DNA of 64,000 nucleotides from Chitinophagales bacterium (GTDB taxonomy: Bacteria; Bacteroidota; Bacteroidia; Chitinophagales; Saprospiraceae), in the NCBI GenBank assembly GCA_013299105.1, contig JAAFJY010000002.1, forward strand, positions 372,001 through 436,000. The letters run 5' to 3'. Of the stretch, positions 19,060 through 27,249 are shown in pieces (the stretch's first letter is position 1; the number at the start of each line of letters is the position of its first letter). The position numbers and the translations under genes are program-made. The notes under the pieces were generated by a model. The model saw only the letters and a list, made by a program, of their open reading frames with translations. It had not been told where the DNA came from and ran no database searches.

Positions 19060-20307
19060 ATGTCAAAGAAACAATCCGAATATACAAGAACCCAAATTGA
19101 ACTGCCAACTGCCTCCATTAAAGTCCTCCGCATCATCAATCGCCTCAACCTGGGCGGCCCGACATACAATGCGGCCTACCTGAGCAAATACCTGGCCCCG
19201 GAGTTTGAAACCCTGCTACTGGCGGGGCAAAAAGATGATCACGAGGCCAGTTCGGAGTTTATTTTGCAAGAATTGGGTCTGCAAGCGCACTACATCCAAA
19301 ACATGGAGCGTGGCCTCAACCCACAGAAAGACTGGGCTGCGTTTTGGGAAATCCGCCGGATTATCCAGGAGTTCAAGCCCGACATTGTGCATACCCACGC
19401 CGCCAAGGCTGGGGCTTTGGGCAGGTTAGCAGCTTGGTCGCTGGGCGTGCCAGTGATCGTCCATACTTTTCATGGGCACGTTTTTCACTCCTACTTTTCG
19501 GCCTGGAAAAGCAAATTGGCGGTTGGGGCGGAGTGGCTTTTGGCCAAAATATCGACCCAAATCATCGCGATCAGCCCTTTGCAACAGCGAGATATTTGTG
19601 AGCAGTTCAAGGTTGTAGAGGTGGGAAAATGCAAAATCGTAGCCAACGGGTTGGATTTGACCCCCTTTTACCAGGACCAAGAAAAAAAACGCCGGGCTTT
19701 TCGGGCCGAATTTCAACTAGAAGTCGATTGTGTAGCCATCGGCATCATTGGCCGCCTGGCTCCGATCAAAAACCATCGGCTGTTTTTGGAGGGCCTGAAA
19801 TTGACCTTGGACCATTGCGCCGTCAAATTTCGCGCCTTCATCATCGGTGATGGCGAAACGAGGGCAGAAATTGAGGCTTTAGCAGCTAAATTGGGCATCG
19901 ACTTTGAGACCGAAAAAAGCGAACCCAACTGTGCTCCACTGACCTTCACCTCCTGGCGCAAAGACATCGATGTGGTCAATGCTGGTCTTGACATCGTGGT
20001 GCTCACTTCACTCAATGAAGGCACGCCACTGAGCTTGATCGAGGCCCAGGCGGCGGGCAAAGCCATTCTCAGCACCCGTGTAGGTGGGGTGGCTGATGTG
20101 GTGATTGAAGATGAAACAGCCCTGCTTTGTGCGCAAGATTCCAACGATTTTTCGTTAAAACTGCGTCAATTGTTGCAAGATGCCGGGCTAAGGGCTAAAT
20201 TGGGTAACAATGGAAGTACGCTGGCGGTCCAGCGCTTCAGTTACCAGCGTTTGGTACACGACATGGGGGCTTTGTACCGTCAGCTCTTGTCGATGCCCAA
20301 CGCATGA
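19060..20307 (+). CDS. Family 4 glycosyltransferase
   Basis: A GT-B enzyme of about 415 residues. VLRIINRLNLGGPTYNAAYL (from about residue 23) is the N-terminal Gly-rich motif, HTHAAKAGALGRLAAW with HTFHGHVFHSYFS is typical of capsular GT4 enzymes, and IIGRLAPIKNHRLFLEGL plus TSLNEGTPLSLIEAQAAGK give the nucleotide-sugar-binding C-terminal domain with the E-x7-E motif. ATG 19060 is preferred to TTG 19042 because the added residues are not conserved in character. It ends 10 bp before the phosphatase-like gene. Confidence 0.87.
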   Translation: MSKKQSEYTRTQIELPTASIKVLRIINRLNLGGPTYNAAYLSKYLAPEFETLLLAGQKDDHEASSEFILQELGLQAHYIQNMERGLNPQKDWAAFWEIRRIIQEFKPDIVHTHAAKAGALGRLAAWSLGVPVIVHTFHGHVFHSYFSAWKSKLAVGAEWLLAKISTQIIAISPLQQRDICEQFKVVEVGKCKIVANGLDLTPFYQDQEKKRRAFRAEFQLEVDCVAIGIIGRLAPIKNHRLFLEGLKLTLDHCAVKFRAFIIGDGETRAEIEALAAKLGIDFETEKSEPNCAPLTFTSWRKDIDVVNAGLDIVVLTSLNEGTPLSLIEAQAAGKAILSTRVGGVADVVIEDETALLCAQDSNDFSLKLRQLLQDAGLRAKLGNNGSTLAVQRFSYQRLVHDMGALYRQLLSMPNA

Positions 20308-20317
20308 CCCCGATACT

Positions 20318-21709
20318 ATGAGCACCCAACAAACCGAACTACGCATCCTTCAATTAGAGTTCAACGAAATTTCTCTGCCTGTCATTGAAGCCTTGGTAGC
20401 AAAGGGGGAATTGCCCCATTTCGCCAAAATTATGCGGGATTGGACTTACTTAACTACCCATTCCGAAACGGATTACGAGCTGCAAGAGCCTTGGATCCAG
20501 TGGGTCAGTGTACATACGGGCAAGGCTTTTGCCGAGCACCAAATCTTTCGACTGGGTGATGCCCACCAACTGAAGTCGCCACAGATTTGGGAAAGCCTGA
20601 GTCAAAAAGGCATCGAATCGGGCATCATTGGCAGCATGAATGCCATCCGGGGCAAAACCCAGGGTGGGGTGTTTTTTCCGGACCCCTGGGCTTTGAAAAA
20701 TGAAGCTTTTCCGTCGAATTTACGCTCACTTTGGGCTTTGATCAGCGGCATGGTTCAGGCGCATGCCACCACCAAGATGGGCCTGCGCGACCTCTGGCAG
20801 GGCTTTACCAGCGTTTTGGGTTTGAACCTGCCTTTGGGGGTTTATGGAAAAATTGCACTCCAGTTTTTGCGGCAAAAAATCAATCCCCTGAGCAAGTGGA
20901 AACTGGCAGGAATTTTTGACTTGTTTTTGGCTAAAATATTTCTGCGGGTGCTCAAAACCCGGCGTTTTGGCTTTTACACCTTGTTTCTCAATGCGGTGGC
21001 GCATTACCAACACCACTACTGGCGGGCCTTCGACGGCAGCAATTTTGACCCCTCCATTCGCTATCCAGACATTCGAGAGCAGGACGACCCCATGACTTAT
21101 GGCTACGCCCTGTACGACCAAATTTTGGGCGAAATCATGGCCCAACACGATGAAAACACCCTGATTTTACTGCTTTCGGGCCTCTCGCAAGTGCCTTTTA
21201 CGGCCAAAGAAGCCGAGGGCGGCATGAATTATTACCGCCTCAACGATCACCAGCATTTTTTAGAAAAACTAGGCTTGGGACAGCTCCAAGCCTTTCCCTT
21301 GATGAGCCGCGATTGGCAAGTGCGTTACCAAAATGAGCAGGAGCGCGTACAAGCCCTTGAAATTTTGAGCGCTTTGAAGGTCAAGGATGAAGTGCTTTTT
21401 CGCATCAACGAAGACACGCCTGGTTTTTTGTTTTTAGAAACCCATTTTACCCAAGCCACTGGCAATGATTTGCAGATTCATCAGGCCAATATGGATGTTT
21501 TGGGCCCTTTCAATGCTTTTTTTACCAACATCGCCATCAAAAGTGGTCACCACACGGGCATCGGCCACCTCTGGGTATCCAAACCCACACTTTGTCCTTG
21601 GCCCCAGGGCAGTGAAATTGAGCTGACTCAGGTACACGACTTCGCCTTCGCGTTATTGAGCAATAAAAAAATCAGCTCCCCCCAATCCAAAGCCCATTTT
21701 CTTTCGTAA
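20318..21709 (+). CDS. Alkaline-phosphatase-superfamily-like protein
   Basis: A cytoplasmic protein of 463 residues. It begins LRILQLEFNEISLPVIEALVAKGELPHF and continues with EPWIQWVSVHTGKAF and ESGIIGSMNAIRGKT, which I recognise as the family annotated 'alkaline phosphatase family protein' found in O-antigen and sugar-decoration clusters. C-terminal SGHHTGIGHLWV could provide metal ligands. The usual first metal Asp is replaced in LEFNEI, so activity as a phosphatase is uncertain. An upstream extension of the frame lies inside the preceding GT4 gene and is rejected. It precedes the arsenosugar-type genes and may belong to either group. Confidence 0.7.
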   Translation: MSTQQTELRILQLEFNEISLPVIEALVAKGELPHFAKIMRDWTYLTTHSETDYELQEPWIQWVSVHTGKAFAEHQIFRLGDAHQLKSPQIWESLSQKGIESGIIGSMNAIRGKTQGGVFFPDPWALKNEAFPSNLRSLWALISGMVQAHATTKMGLRDLWQGFTSVLGLNLPLGVYGKIALQFLRQKINPLSKWKLAGIFDLFLAKIFLRVLKTRRFGFYTLFLNAVAHYQHHYWRAFDGSNFDPSIRYPDIREQDDPMTYGYALYDQILGEIMAQHDENTLILLLSGLSQVPFTAKEAEGGMNYYRLNDHQHFLEKLGLGQLQAFPLMSRDWQVRYQNEQERVQALEILSALKVKDEVLFRINEDTPGFLFLETHFTQATGNDLQIHQANMDVLGPFNAFFTNIAIKSGHHTGIGHLWVSKPTLCPWPQGSEIELTQVHDFAFALLSNKKISSPQSKAHFLS

Positions 21710-21716
21710 GTCAAGC

Positions 21717-22406
21717 ATGAAGCTTTCGGTGATCATTCCTACGCTCAATGAAAGTGCCAACATTGTTCGGCTCTTGAACTTCCTGAAGCTCCATGCCCAT
21801 GGAGCGCTTGAAGAAATCATTGTGGTGGATGGTGGTAGCCAGGACGGAACACCGGAGCTTGCACGGCAGGCAGGGGCCAAAGTCTTGCTTTGTTCAGCGC
21901 CCAGCCGAGCGGTGCAATTGAATAGGGGTGCTGCTGAAGCCAGAGCAGAGGTCCTCTATTTTGTACACGCAGATACTTTGCCGCCGCCCAATTTTGCCCG
22001 CTCCATTGAAAAGGCCTTGGATTCAGGGCTGAAAATGGGGTGTTTTCGCTATCATTTTGACTCGGATAGTCGGCTTTTGAAGGTCAACGCCTGGTTCACC
22101 CGCTTTGATTTTCTTTGGTGCCAGGGTGGCGACAAAACTTTTTTCATCAGCCGGGATGCATTTATGGATTTGGGCGCTTATGACGAAACTTTTGTGTGCA
22201 TGGAAGAGTACGATTTCATCCGGCGGGCGCGCAAAAAATATGCGGTTCCTACTTTGTCCGACACGGCCATAGTTTCGGCCCGCAAGTATGAGCAAAATTC
22301 CTGGTTGCGGGTGCAATTGGCCAATTTGTTGGTTTTCAACCTGTTTCGATGGGGAATTGAGCCCGTAAAGTTGCGGCGGATTTACAGGAAAGTGTTGAGG
22401 AGTTGA
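21717..22406 (+). CDS. TIGR04283-type glycosyltransferase (rSAM/selenodomain-associated transferase 2)
   Basis: A small GT-A transferase of 229 residues with MKLSVIIPTLNESANIVRLL, VVDGGSQDGTPELARQAGAKVL, then APSRAVQLNRGAAEARAEVLYFVHADTLPP. The RAVQLNRGA sequence and HADT in place of DXD are hallmarks of the TIGR04283 family, which co-occurs with ArsS-type radical SAM proteins. ArsS is encoded 1.6 kb downstream (23975), supporting this call. Known family role: transfer of a sugar or related group in arsenosugar or selenium-associated chemistry; the substrate is not established from sequence. Confidence 0.85.
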   Translation: MKLSVIIPTLNESANIVRLLNFLKLHAHGALEEIIVVDGGSQDGTPELARQAGAKVLLCSAPSRAVQLNRGAAEARAEVLYFVHADTLPPPNFARSIEKALDSGLKMGCFRYHFDSDSRLLKVNAWFTRFDFLWCQGGDKTFFISRDAFMDLGAYDETFVCMEEYDFIRRARKKYAVPTLSDTAIVSARKYEQNSWLRVQLANLLVFNLFRWGIEPVKLRRIYRKVLRS

Positions 22407-22466
22407 GAAGAGGGGGCTTCGAGAAAGTTTTTAGAGACGTTAACTCAATAATGAATTCACCCGATA

Positions 22467-23246
22467 ATGAACTGGATCAAAAATACCTTTCAAAAGTTTT
22501 TTCTGCTCGGTGTCAGCCTATTGCTGGCCTTGGCTTGCAGCCCAATCCGCCGCTTGAGCGACAGCCAGCCCGTAAACCACGAGCAATGGGATCGCCTGCT
22601 GCGCAAGCACGTCAAAGCCAGCGGAATGGTCGATTACCAAGGTTTCATCCAAGACTCTACGGCCCTCAATGCTTACCTTGCGCTTTTGTCATCGGTGCAT
22701 CCTGACGATAAAAAATGGTCGCGCAATGAGCAAATGGCCTACTGGATCAACGCCTACAATGCCTTTACGATCAAGTTGATTGTGGACAACTATCCCGTAG
22801 CGAGCATCAAAGACATCAAAAAAGGCATTGCTTTTGTCAACTCCGTATGGGACATCAAGTGGATCAAAATCAAGGGTTACACCTACGATTTGAACAACAT
22901 TGAGCACAATATCCTGCGGGCGGTATTCAAGGATGCCCGCATCCACGCTGCGGTGAATTGTGCTTCGTATTCCTGCCCGCAATTGCGCGCAGAAGCCTAT
23001 ACTGCGGAAAAATTGGACGCCCAATTGGACGACGCCATGCGCCAGTTCTTGGCCGATCCCTTGCGCAACCAAATCACTGCGCAAAGGGTACAAGTATCGG
23101 AAATTTTCAAGTGGTTCAAAGGCGATTTTGACCGCGATGCCGGCTCCTTGCTGGGCTACCTGAATAAGTATGCGGGCCAAAAAATCAATCCAAGTACAAA
23201 AATCGAGCACCTGGAGTACGATTGGCGGCTGAATGATGCAAAATGA
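22467..23246 (+). CDS. DUF547 lipoprotein
   Basis: A 259-residue predicted lipoprotein: signal segment FFLLGVSLLLALACS with the lipobox Cys at about 24. The DUF547 domain follows, with NEQMAYWINAYNAFTIKL, NSVWDIKWIKI, LNNIEHNILR and AVNCASYSCPQLR, whose Cys/His/Asn residues resemble a papain-like active site (known similarity, not proven here). DUF547 proteins frequently accompany ArsS clusters. It is probably anchored in the inner face of the outer membrane or the outer leaflet of the inner membrane. Confidence 0.85.
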   Translation: MNWIKNTFQKFFLLGVSLLLALACSPIRRLSDSQPVNHEQWDRLLRKHVKASGMVDYQGFIQDSTALNAYLALLSSVHPDDKKWSRNEQMAYWINAYNAFTIKLIVDNYPVASIKDIKKGIAFVNSVWDIKWIKIKGYTYDLNNIEHNILRAVFKDARIHAAVNCASYSCPQLRAEAYTAEKLDAQLDDAMRQFLADPLRNQITAQRVQVSEIFKWFKGDFDRDAGSLLGYLNKYAGQKINPSTKIEHLEYDWRLNDAK

Positions 23247-23326
23247 ATTTGACTTGAAAACCCCCAATTCCTACCCGAAGCCCCTTCTTTTCAACGCATC
23301 AACCCTTCACATTTAAACTCAAATCA

Positions 23327-23665
23327 ATGTCTCAAAAACACTACTTCGATCCCGCTGATTTGGCCAAGTTTGGCGACATCAGCAAATGGCAGAAATCAAT
23401 GGGCGACAAATACTTCGCCTGGTATGCCGAGACCATGAAAGAAGGAGCCCTCTCGGAACGCGAAAAAGCCCTGATTGCCCTGGCGGTAGCCCACGCCATC
23501 CAGTGCCCTTACTGCATCGATGCTTATACTTCCACTTCCCTGGAAAAAGGGGCCGACGAAGAGCAAATGATGGAAGCTGTACACGTTGCGGCGGTCATTC
23601 GCGCCGGCTCGAGCCTGGTCTATGGGGTACAGATGATGAACCACGCTGAGGACATTACGATGTAG
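23327..23665 (+). CDS. AhpD/CMD-family peroxidase-like protein (arsenosugar-associated)
   Basis: A 112-residue carboxymuconolactone-decarboxylase-fold protein. The redox pair is in IQCPYCIDAYT (CxxC), with EREKALIALAVAHA before it and AAVIRAGSSLVYGVQMM after it. It matches the 'arsenosugar biosynthesis-associated peroxidase-like' family (TIGR04169 type), which is a regular neighbour of ArsS. The likely job is thiol redox chemistry that keeps arsenic or radical SAM intermediates in the right state. It is cytoplasmic and has no signal peptide. Confidence 0.85.
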   Translation: MSQKHYFDPADLAKFGDISKWQKSMGDKYFAWYAETMKEGALSEREKALIALAVAHAIQCPYCIDAYTSTSLEKGADEEQMMEAVHVAAVIRAGSSLVYGVQMMNHAEDITM

Positions 23666-23762
23666 TATAATGGTTAATTGTTAATGGGGCTCGCTGGTAG
23701 GTTTTGAGCGAGTTTAAGCACCCGTTCCACTAAAGATTTGTACAAATCACTGGTCATTTTAC

Positions 23763-23920
23763 AATGCCACCGCTACGCGGTTTTGAGACGACTAGGACCT
23801 GCCCTTTCTACCAGAATGTCACCGCTACGCGGTTTTTGAATGAAAAAAGCCCGTAGGGCTGGCATTATAGTAGAAAAGGCAAGCGAGATTTCTTCAAAAT
23901 GGCGTAGCCATGACATTAGA
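23763..23920 (+). repeat. 158-bp hairpin repeat, copy A
   Basis: Contains four short hairpins in order: ACCGC-TAC-GCGGT twice (23768, 23821), AGCCC-GTA-GGGCT (23848) and ATGGC-GTA-GCCAT (23900). The same order recurs in the same orientation at 30828-30985, where the first hairpin reads ACTGC-TAC-GCAGT, a compensatory change. It fills the otherwise gene-free gap 23666-23974 before arsS. Confidence 0.8.
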
Positions 23921-23974
23921 ACATTAGTTTGAAAATTGTAGACTGAAATTTTTTGCCCTTACTAAATTCAATCC

Positions 23975-25048
23975 ATGTCCATCCACCAAAAAGGAAAATC
24001 ACTGGCGGCTCGTGGCCAGGCATTAGCGGAGACCTTCTTTCAGCTCAAGGTGCTCAATGGCCAAGCCTTGACTGCGGCCCAGTTCAAACCCTTTGAGCAG
24101 GCGATTACCGAAGCTGGAGTGGTAAATGGCCCATTGAAACCATCGCGGATTGAAATATTTCAGGTGAATGTGGGCAAACTCTGCAACCAAACCTGCGCGC
24201 ACTGCCACGTGGACGCTGGCCCCGACCGCAAGGCCGAAAACATGGACAAGGCTACTTTTGACCAGTGCCTCGACATCCTGAGTCGCTCCGACATTTCTAC
24301 AGTGGACATCACGGGTGGGGCACCAGAAATGAACCCCCATTTTCGCTGGTTCGTGCAGGAATGCCGCAGGTTGGGCAAACACGTGATGAACCGCTGCAAC
24401 CTGACCATTATCGTATCCAATCCCAAATACCACGACCTGCCCCAGTTTTTTGCGGAAAACCAGGTCGAAATCGTGTCTTCTCTTCCCCATTATTCTGCTT
24501 TGCGCACCGACAGCCAGCGCGGCGACGGGGTGTTCGAGGATTCGGTCAAAGCCCTGCAAATGCTCAACCAAGTGGGTTATGGCCATGCCGAAACGGGCTT
24601 GAAACTCAATTTGGTTTACAATCCCAGCGGTGCTTTTCTGCCCGGCAACCAAGCTTCTCTGGAGCAAGAGTTCAAAAGCCAACTGAGGCGTAAATACGGG
24701 ATTGAATTCAACAATTTATATGTCATTACCAACATGCCAATCAGCCGTTTTCTCGATTATTTACTCGAAACGGGCAATTACGAGCGCTACATGGAGGCCC
24801 TGATCGGCGCATTCAATCCAGCGGCAGTGGCTGGGCTGATGTGCCGCAATACCCTATCGGTAAGTTGGGATGGTTGGATGTACGATTGTGATTTTAACCA
24901 AATGCTTGACTTGAAGGTGGCTACACCGCAGCAGTCGATTTTTGATTTTGACCTGGCGGCCCTGGAGCAACGCGATATCGTGCTCAACCAGCATTGTTAT
25001 GGTTGTACGGCAGGCTCGGGGTCCAGTTGTGGTGGGCAGATTAGTTAA
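23975..25048 (+). CDS. arsS: Arsenosugar biosynthesis radical SAM protein ArsS-type
   Basis: A 357-residue radical SAM enzyme. The [4Fe-4S] motif C70-x3-C74-x2-C77 sits in LCNQTCAHCHVDAGP, and TVDITGGAPEMNPHFRWF is the GGE-like SAM-binding strand. The C-terminal part has SVSWDGWMYDCDFNQML and ends in CYGCTAGSGSSCGG (Cys341, 344, 352), the auxiliary cysteine-rich tail of the rSAM_SeCys/ArsS family (DUF3641). Some relatives use selenocysteine in this tail; here all are TGT Cys codons. ArsS makes the 5'-deoxy-5'-dimethylarsinoyl nucleoside step; its usual partner ArsM is not in the window. Confidence 0.87.
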   Translation: MSIHQKGKSLAARGQALAETFFQLKVLNGQALTAAQFKPFEQAITEAGVVNGPLKPSRIEIFQVNVGKLCNQTCAHCHVDAGPDRKAENMDKATFDQCLDILSRSDISTVDITGGAPEMNPHFRWFVQECRRLGKHVMNRCNLTIIVSNPKYHDLPQFFAENQVEIVSSLPHYSALRTDSQRGDGVFEDSVKALQMLNQVGYGHAETGLKLNLVYNPSGAFLPGNQASLEQEFKSQLRRKYGIEFNNLYVITNMPISRFLDYLLETGNYERYMEALIGAFNPAAVAGLMCRNTLSVSWDGWMYDCDFNQMLDLKVATPQQSIFDFDLAALEQRDIVLNQHCYGCTAGSGSSCGGQIS

Positions 25049-25137
25049 GTTTAGTTGAGGAGTTGAGAGGTTGAGAAGGGGGATTCCGGCCAGAGATCGT
25101 GGCCATTGATCCATCGTTCAAATTGCTGGATTTTCCA

Positions 25138-26211
25138 TCAAAACGCCTCCCCAATGTTAATGTACATCCCACTGGTTTTATAGCCAAAACCGTAATCCAG
25201 GCGGATGTTGATCTTCTGCTTTTTATCCAATTCGAATCTTAAGCCGGCTCCGGCATTGGGTCTCAGCACTGCTTTTTCTCCAGTAGTACCAAAGACTGTG
25301 CCTGCGCCGCCGAACACCACCCCGCTGAAACGCTTGAACAAGTGCTGACGCAATTCTACTTGGCTGTATAGGAGGTGGCGGTCGCGGTACCGGCCTTCAA
25401 AATACCCCCTGAGCCTTTTGCCCCCGCCCAATTGAGCCTGGTTGAAAAAAGGTGCGTCGCCAAAAGTGAAAATAGCGGCTCCTTGCAAGCCCAGAATGGT
25501 CTCATCGCCCAAGCGTTGGAAATTATCGGCTTCAAGGCTGAAGCGCGAATAGTCAAAATCCGAACCCATAAAAGAGCCTTCCACATAAGCCGAGGCTTCC
25601 ACAAACCAGCCCTTGGTACTAAAAAAGCGGTTGTTGCGGGTGTCGGTCCACCAGACCAGGCCCGCACCCAATGATCGGCCACCCTCAGCACCCGTGATCC
25701 CGCCCTGAGACAAGAGCCCCTCGGCTTCCGTTTCGATGATGCTAAAATCATCGTACGCAAGCCTTCCACCAATGAAATTACCCCGGCCCAGGTCGTGCAA
25801 GTAAGTGGCCCGCAAACGGGGATATTGAGCCGTGTAATTTTCAAAAAAATCTGGGGTGTAGCCATTGCCAAGGCCCGAAAAACGGTAGCCATACTTGAAC
25901 CACCCTACCTCGCCAAATACCAGGTCTTTGCCTTTGTTGAAATACAATTGATAGGGAAAATAAAGCAGTATTTGCCTGCGCAAGGTATAGGCAAAGCTAA
26001 ATGTCACACTCGATACCTGCTTGGAACCCGCTTGGCGAAAAGTCACCAGGCCCCCCGCACCAAAGCCCAATTGGGTCTCTGGTGAGTAAAAAAGCAGGGG
26101 CAAGCCGATGAAGCCAACCCGGTTGCTGTCGCGGGGCGTTTGAGCGCCTAAGATGTGGACCCAAAACAGGGCTAGACTGATTACAAAGACGGACTTGGTG
26201 TGGAACGACAT
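25138..26211 (-). CDS. BamA/TamA-type outer-membrane beta-barrel protein (Omp85 superfamily)
   Basis: A 357-residue exported barrel with signal peptide (VFVISLALFWVHILGAQ). It starts with FIGLPLLFYSPETQLGFGAGGL, typical of the Omp85 C-terminal 'surface antigen' barrel, and includes GGGKRLRGYFEGRYRDRHL, the conserved L6-loop RGF/Y motif, and RPNAGAGLRFELDKKQKINIRLDYGFG near the end. There are no POTRA domains, so this is a barrel-only member of the kind common in Bacteroidota. Its function is unknown. It points against the polysaccharide genes and stops 90 bp from arsS. Confidence 0.85.
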   Translation of the reverse strand: MSFHTKSVFVISLALFWVHILGAQTPRDSNRVGFIGLPLLFYSPETQLGFGAGGLVTFRQAGSKQVSSVTFSFAYTLRRQILLYFPYQLYFNKGKDLVFGEVGWFKYGYRFSGLGNGYTPDFFENYTAQYPRLRATYLHDLGRGNFIGGRLAYDDFSIIETEAEGLLSQGGITGAEGGRSLGAGLVWWTDTRNNRFFSTKGWFVEASAYVEGSFMGSDFDYSRFSLEADNFQRLGDETILGLQGAAIFTFGDAPFFNQAQLGGGKRLRGYFEGRYRDRHLLYSQVELRQHLFKRFSGVVFGGAGTVFGTTGEKAVLRPNAGAGLRFELDKKQKINIRLDYGFGYKTSGMYINIGEAF

Positions 26212-26437
26212 CTAAATGGTAGGTTTGAAGCAGCTACTAAACGAAAAATCTTCAATTTTGATGTGGGAAAAGGCGGTTTTTTAAGTTGGCCAAAGTACCG
26301 CCAATGTTTTGAATCTCAACCCATTTTTTAAAAACCCACCCCCGCTCACTCCCGACCCATACCAAATCCGTTACCCCCGGCGTTATTTTACGTCACAAAA
26401 AACAGCTTTGAAGCCAAAAGCATTATTTTCAACGTAC

Positions 26438-27217
26438 ATGCGAATCTACATTTACTTGTTACTAGCCCTGGGGGCCTCTTCCTGCGTTTCGCACCAGCAA
26501 TTGGTGAATTTTAACCAGGGACCCCTGCCTACCCAACCCGAAACAATCCTCAATGCCCTGGACCTGAAGATTCAACCGGAGGATTTGTTGCAGGTTACTA
26601 TTCAAAGTAGCTCTGATGATGGGCTTAAACCCTTTAATCCACCAGCTCAAAATCAAATGATGATGATGCAAGGCGGCGGCATGGGTAACGTTGCTGAAAT
26701 GTTCACGGGTTATTTTGTAGACCGCGATGGCATGATCGAAATGCCAACTTTGGGAAAAGTACAAGTAGAAGGCCTAACGGTCGTAGAGGCCCAAAACCTA
26801 ATTGGTGAACGGATTCGCAAAACGGTAACGGATGCCAGTGTCAACATTCGCTTCCTCAACTTAAAAATCAGTGTACTGGGTGAGGTGAGAAACCCTGGCG
26901 TTTTGCGCCTGAGCAACAAACGCATCACCATATTTGAAGCCTTTGCACTGGCTGGAGACCTAACCCCCTATGCCAACCGCAACAACATCCTGGTGGTCCG
27001 CGAAAAAGCGGGCAAGCGCGAATACGGGCGTTTGAACCTGCAATCGCCTTCCTTTTTTCAGTCACCTTATTTTTACCTGGAGCAAAATGACGTGGTCTAC
27101 ATAGAGCCCACCCCGGCTAAAGTGGGGTCCATTCAGGACCAAACCACCCGAATCCTGACCTTTGGCTCAGCGGGGCTCTCCTTGGTCACCCTGCTCTTTG
27201 CCATTTTTAGGAAATAA
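26438..27217 (+). CDS. Wza-type polysaccharide export lipoprotein
   Basis: A 259-residue outer-membrane lipoprotein: MRIYIYLLLALGASSC gives a signal peptide with the lipobox Cys16. The Poly_export domain follows (IQPEDLLQVTIQSSS near 46), FVDRDGMIEMPTLGKVQVEGL is the strand pair of that domain, and an SLBB unit (VLGEVRNPGVLRLSNKRITIF) comes next. The C-terminus ILTFGSAGLSLVTLLFAIF is a hydrophobic anchor. The ATG at 26438 is preferred over an upstream TTG, which would add 43 residues before the signal peptide. A Wzc kinase begins 33 bp downstream, forming the classic Wza-Wzc pair. Confidence 0.9.
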   Translation: MRIYIYLLLALGASSCVSHQQLVNFNQGPLPTQPETILNALDLKIQPEDLLQVTIQSSSDDGLKPFNPPAQNQMMMMQGGGMGNVAEMFTGYFVDRDGMIEMPTLGKVQVEGLTVVEAQNLIGERIRKTVTDASVNIRFLNLKISVLGEVRNPGVLRLSNKRITIFEAFALAGDLTPYANRNNILVVREKAGKREYGRLNLQSPSFFQSPYFYLEQNDVVYIEPTPAKVGSIQDQTTRILTFGSAGLSLVTLLFAIFRK

Positions 27218-27249
27218 GCCTTCCCTCCTCACATTTAAGTACACAAATT

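Noticed and set aside
25005..25048. Selenocysteine in the C-terminal tail of the ArsS-type protein
   Set aside because: All tail cysteines are TGT codons; no in-frame TGA precedes the stop.
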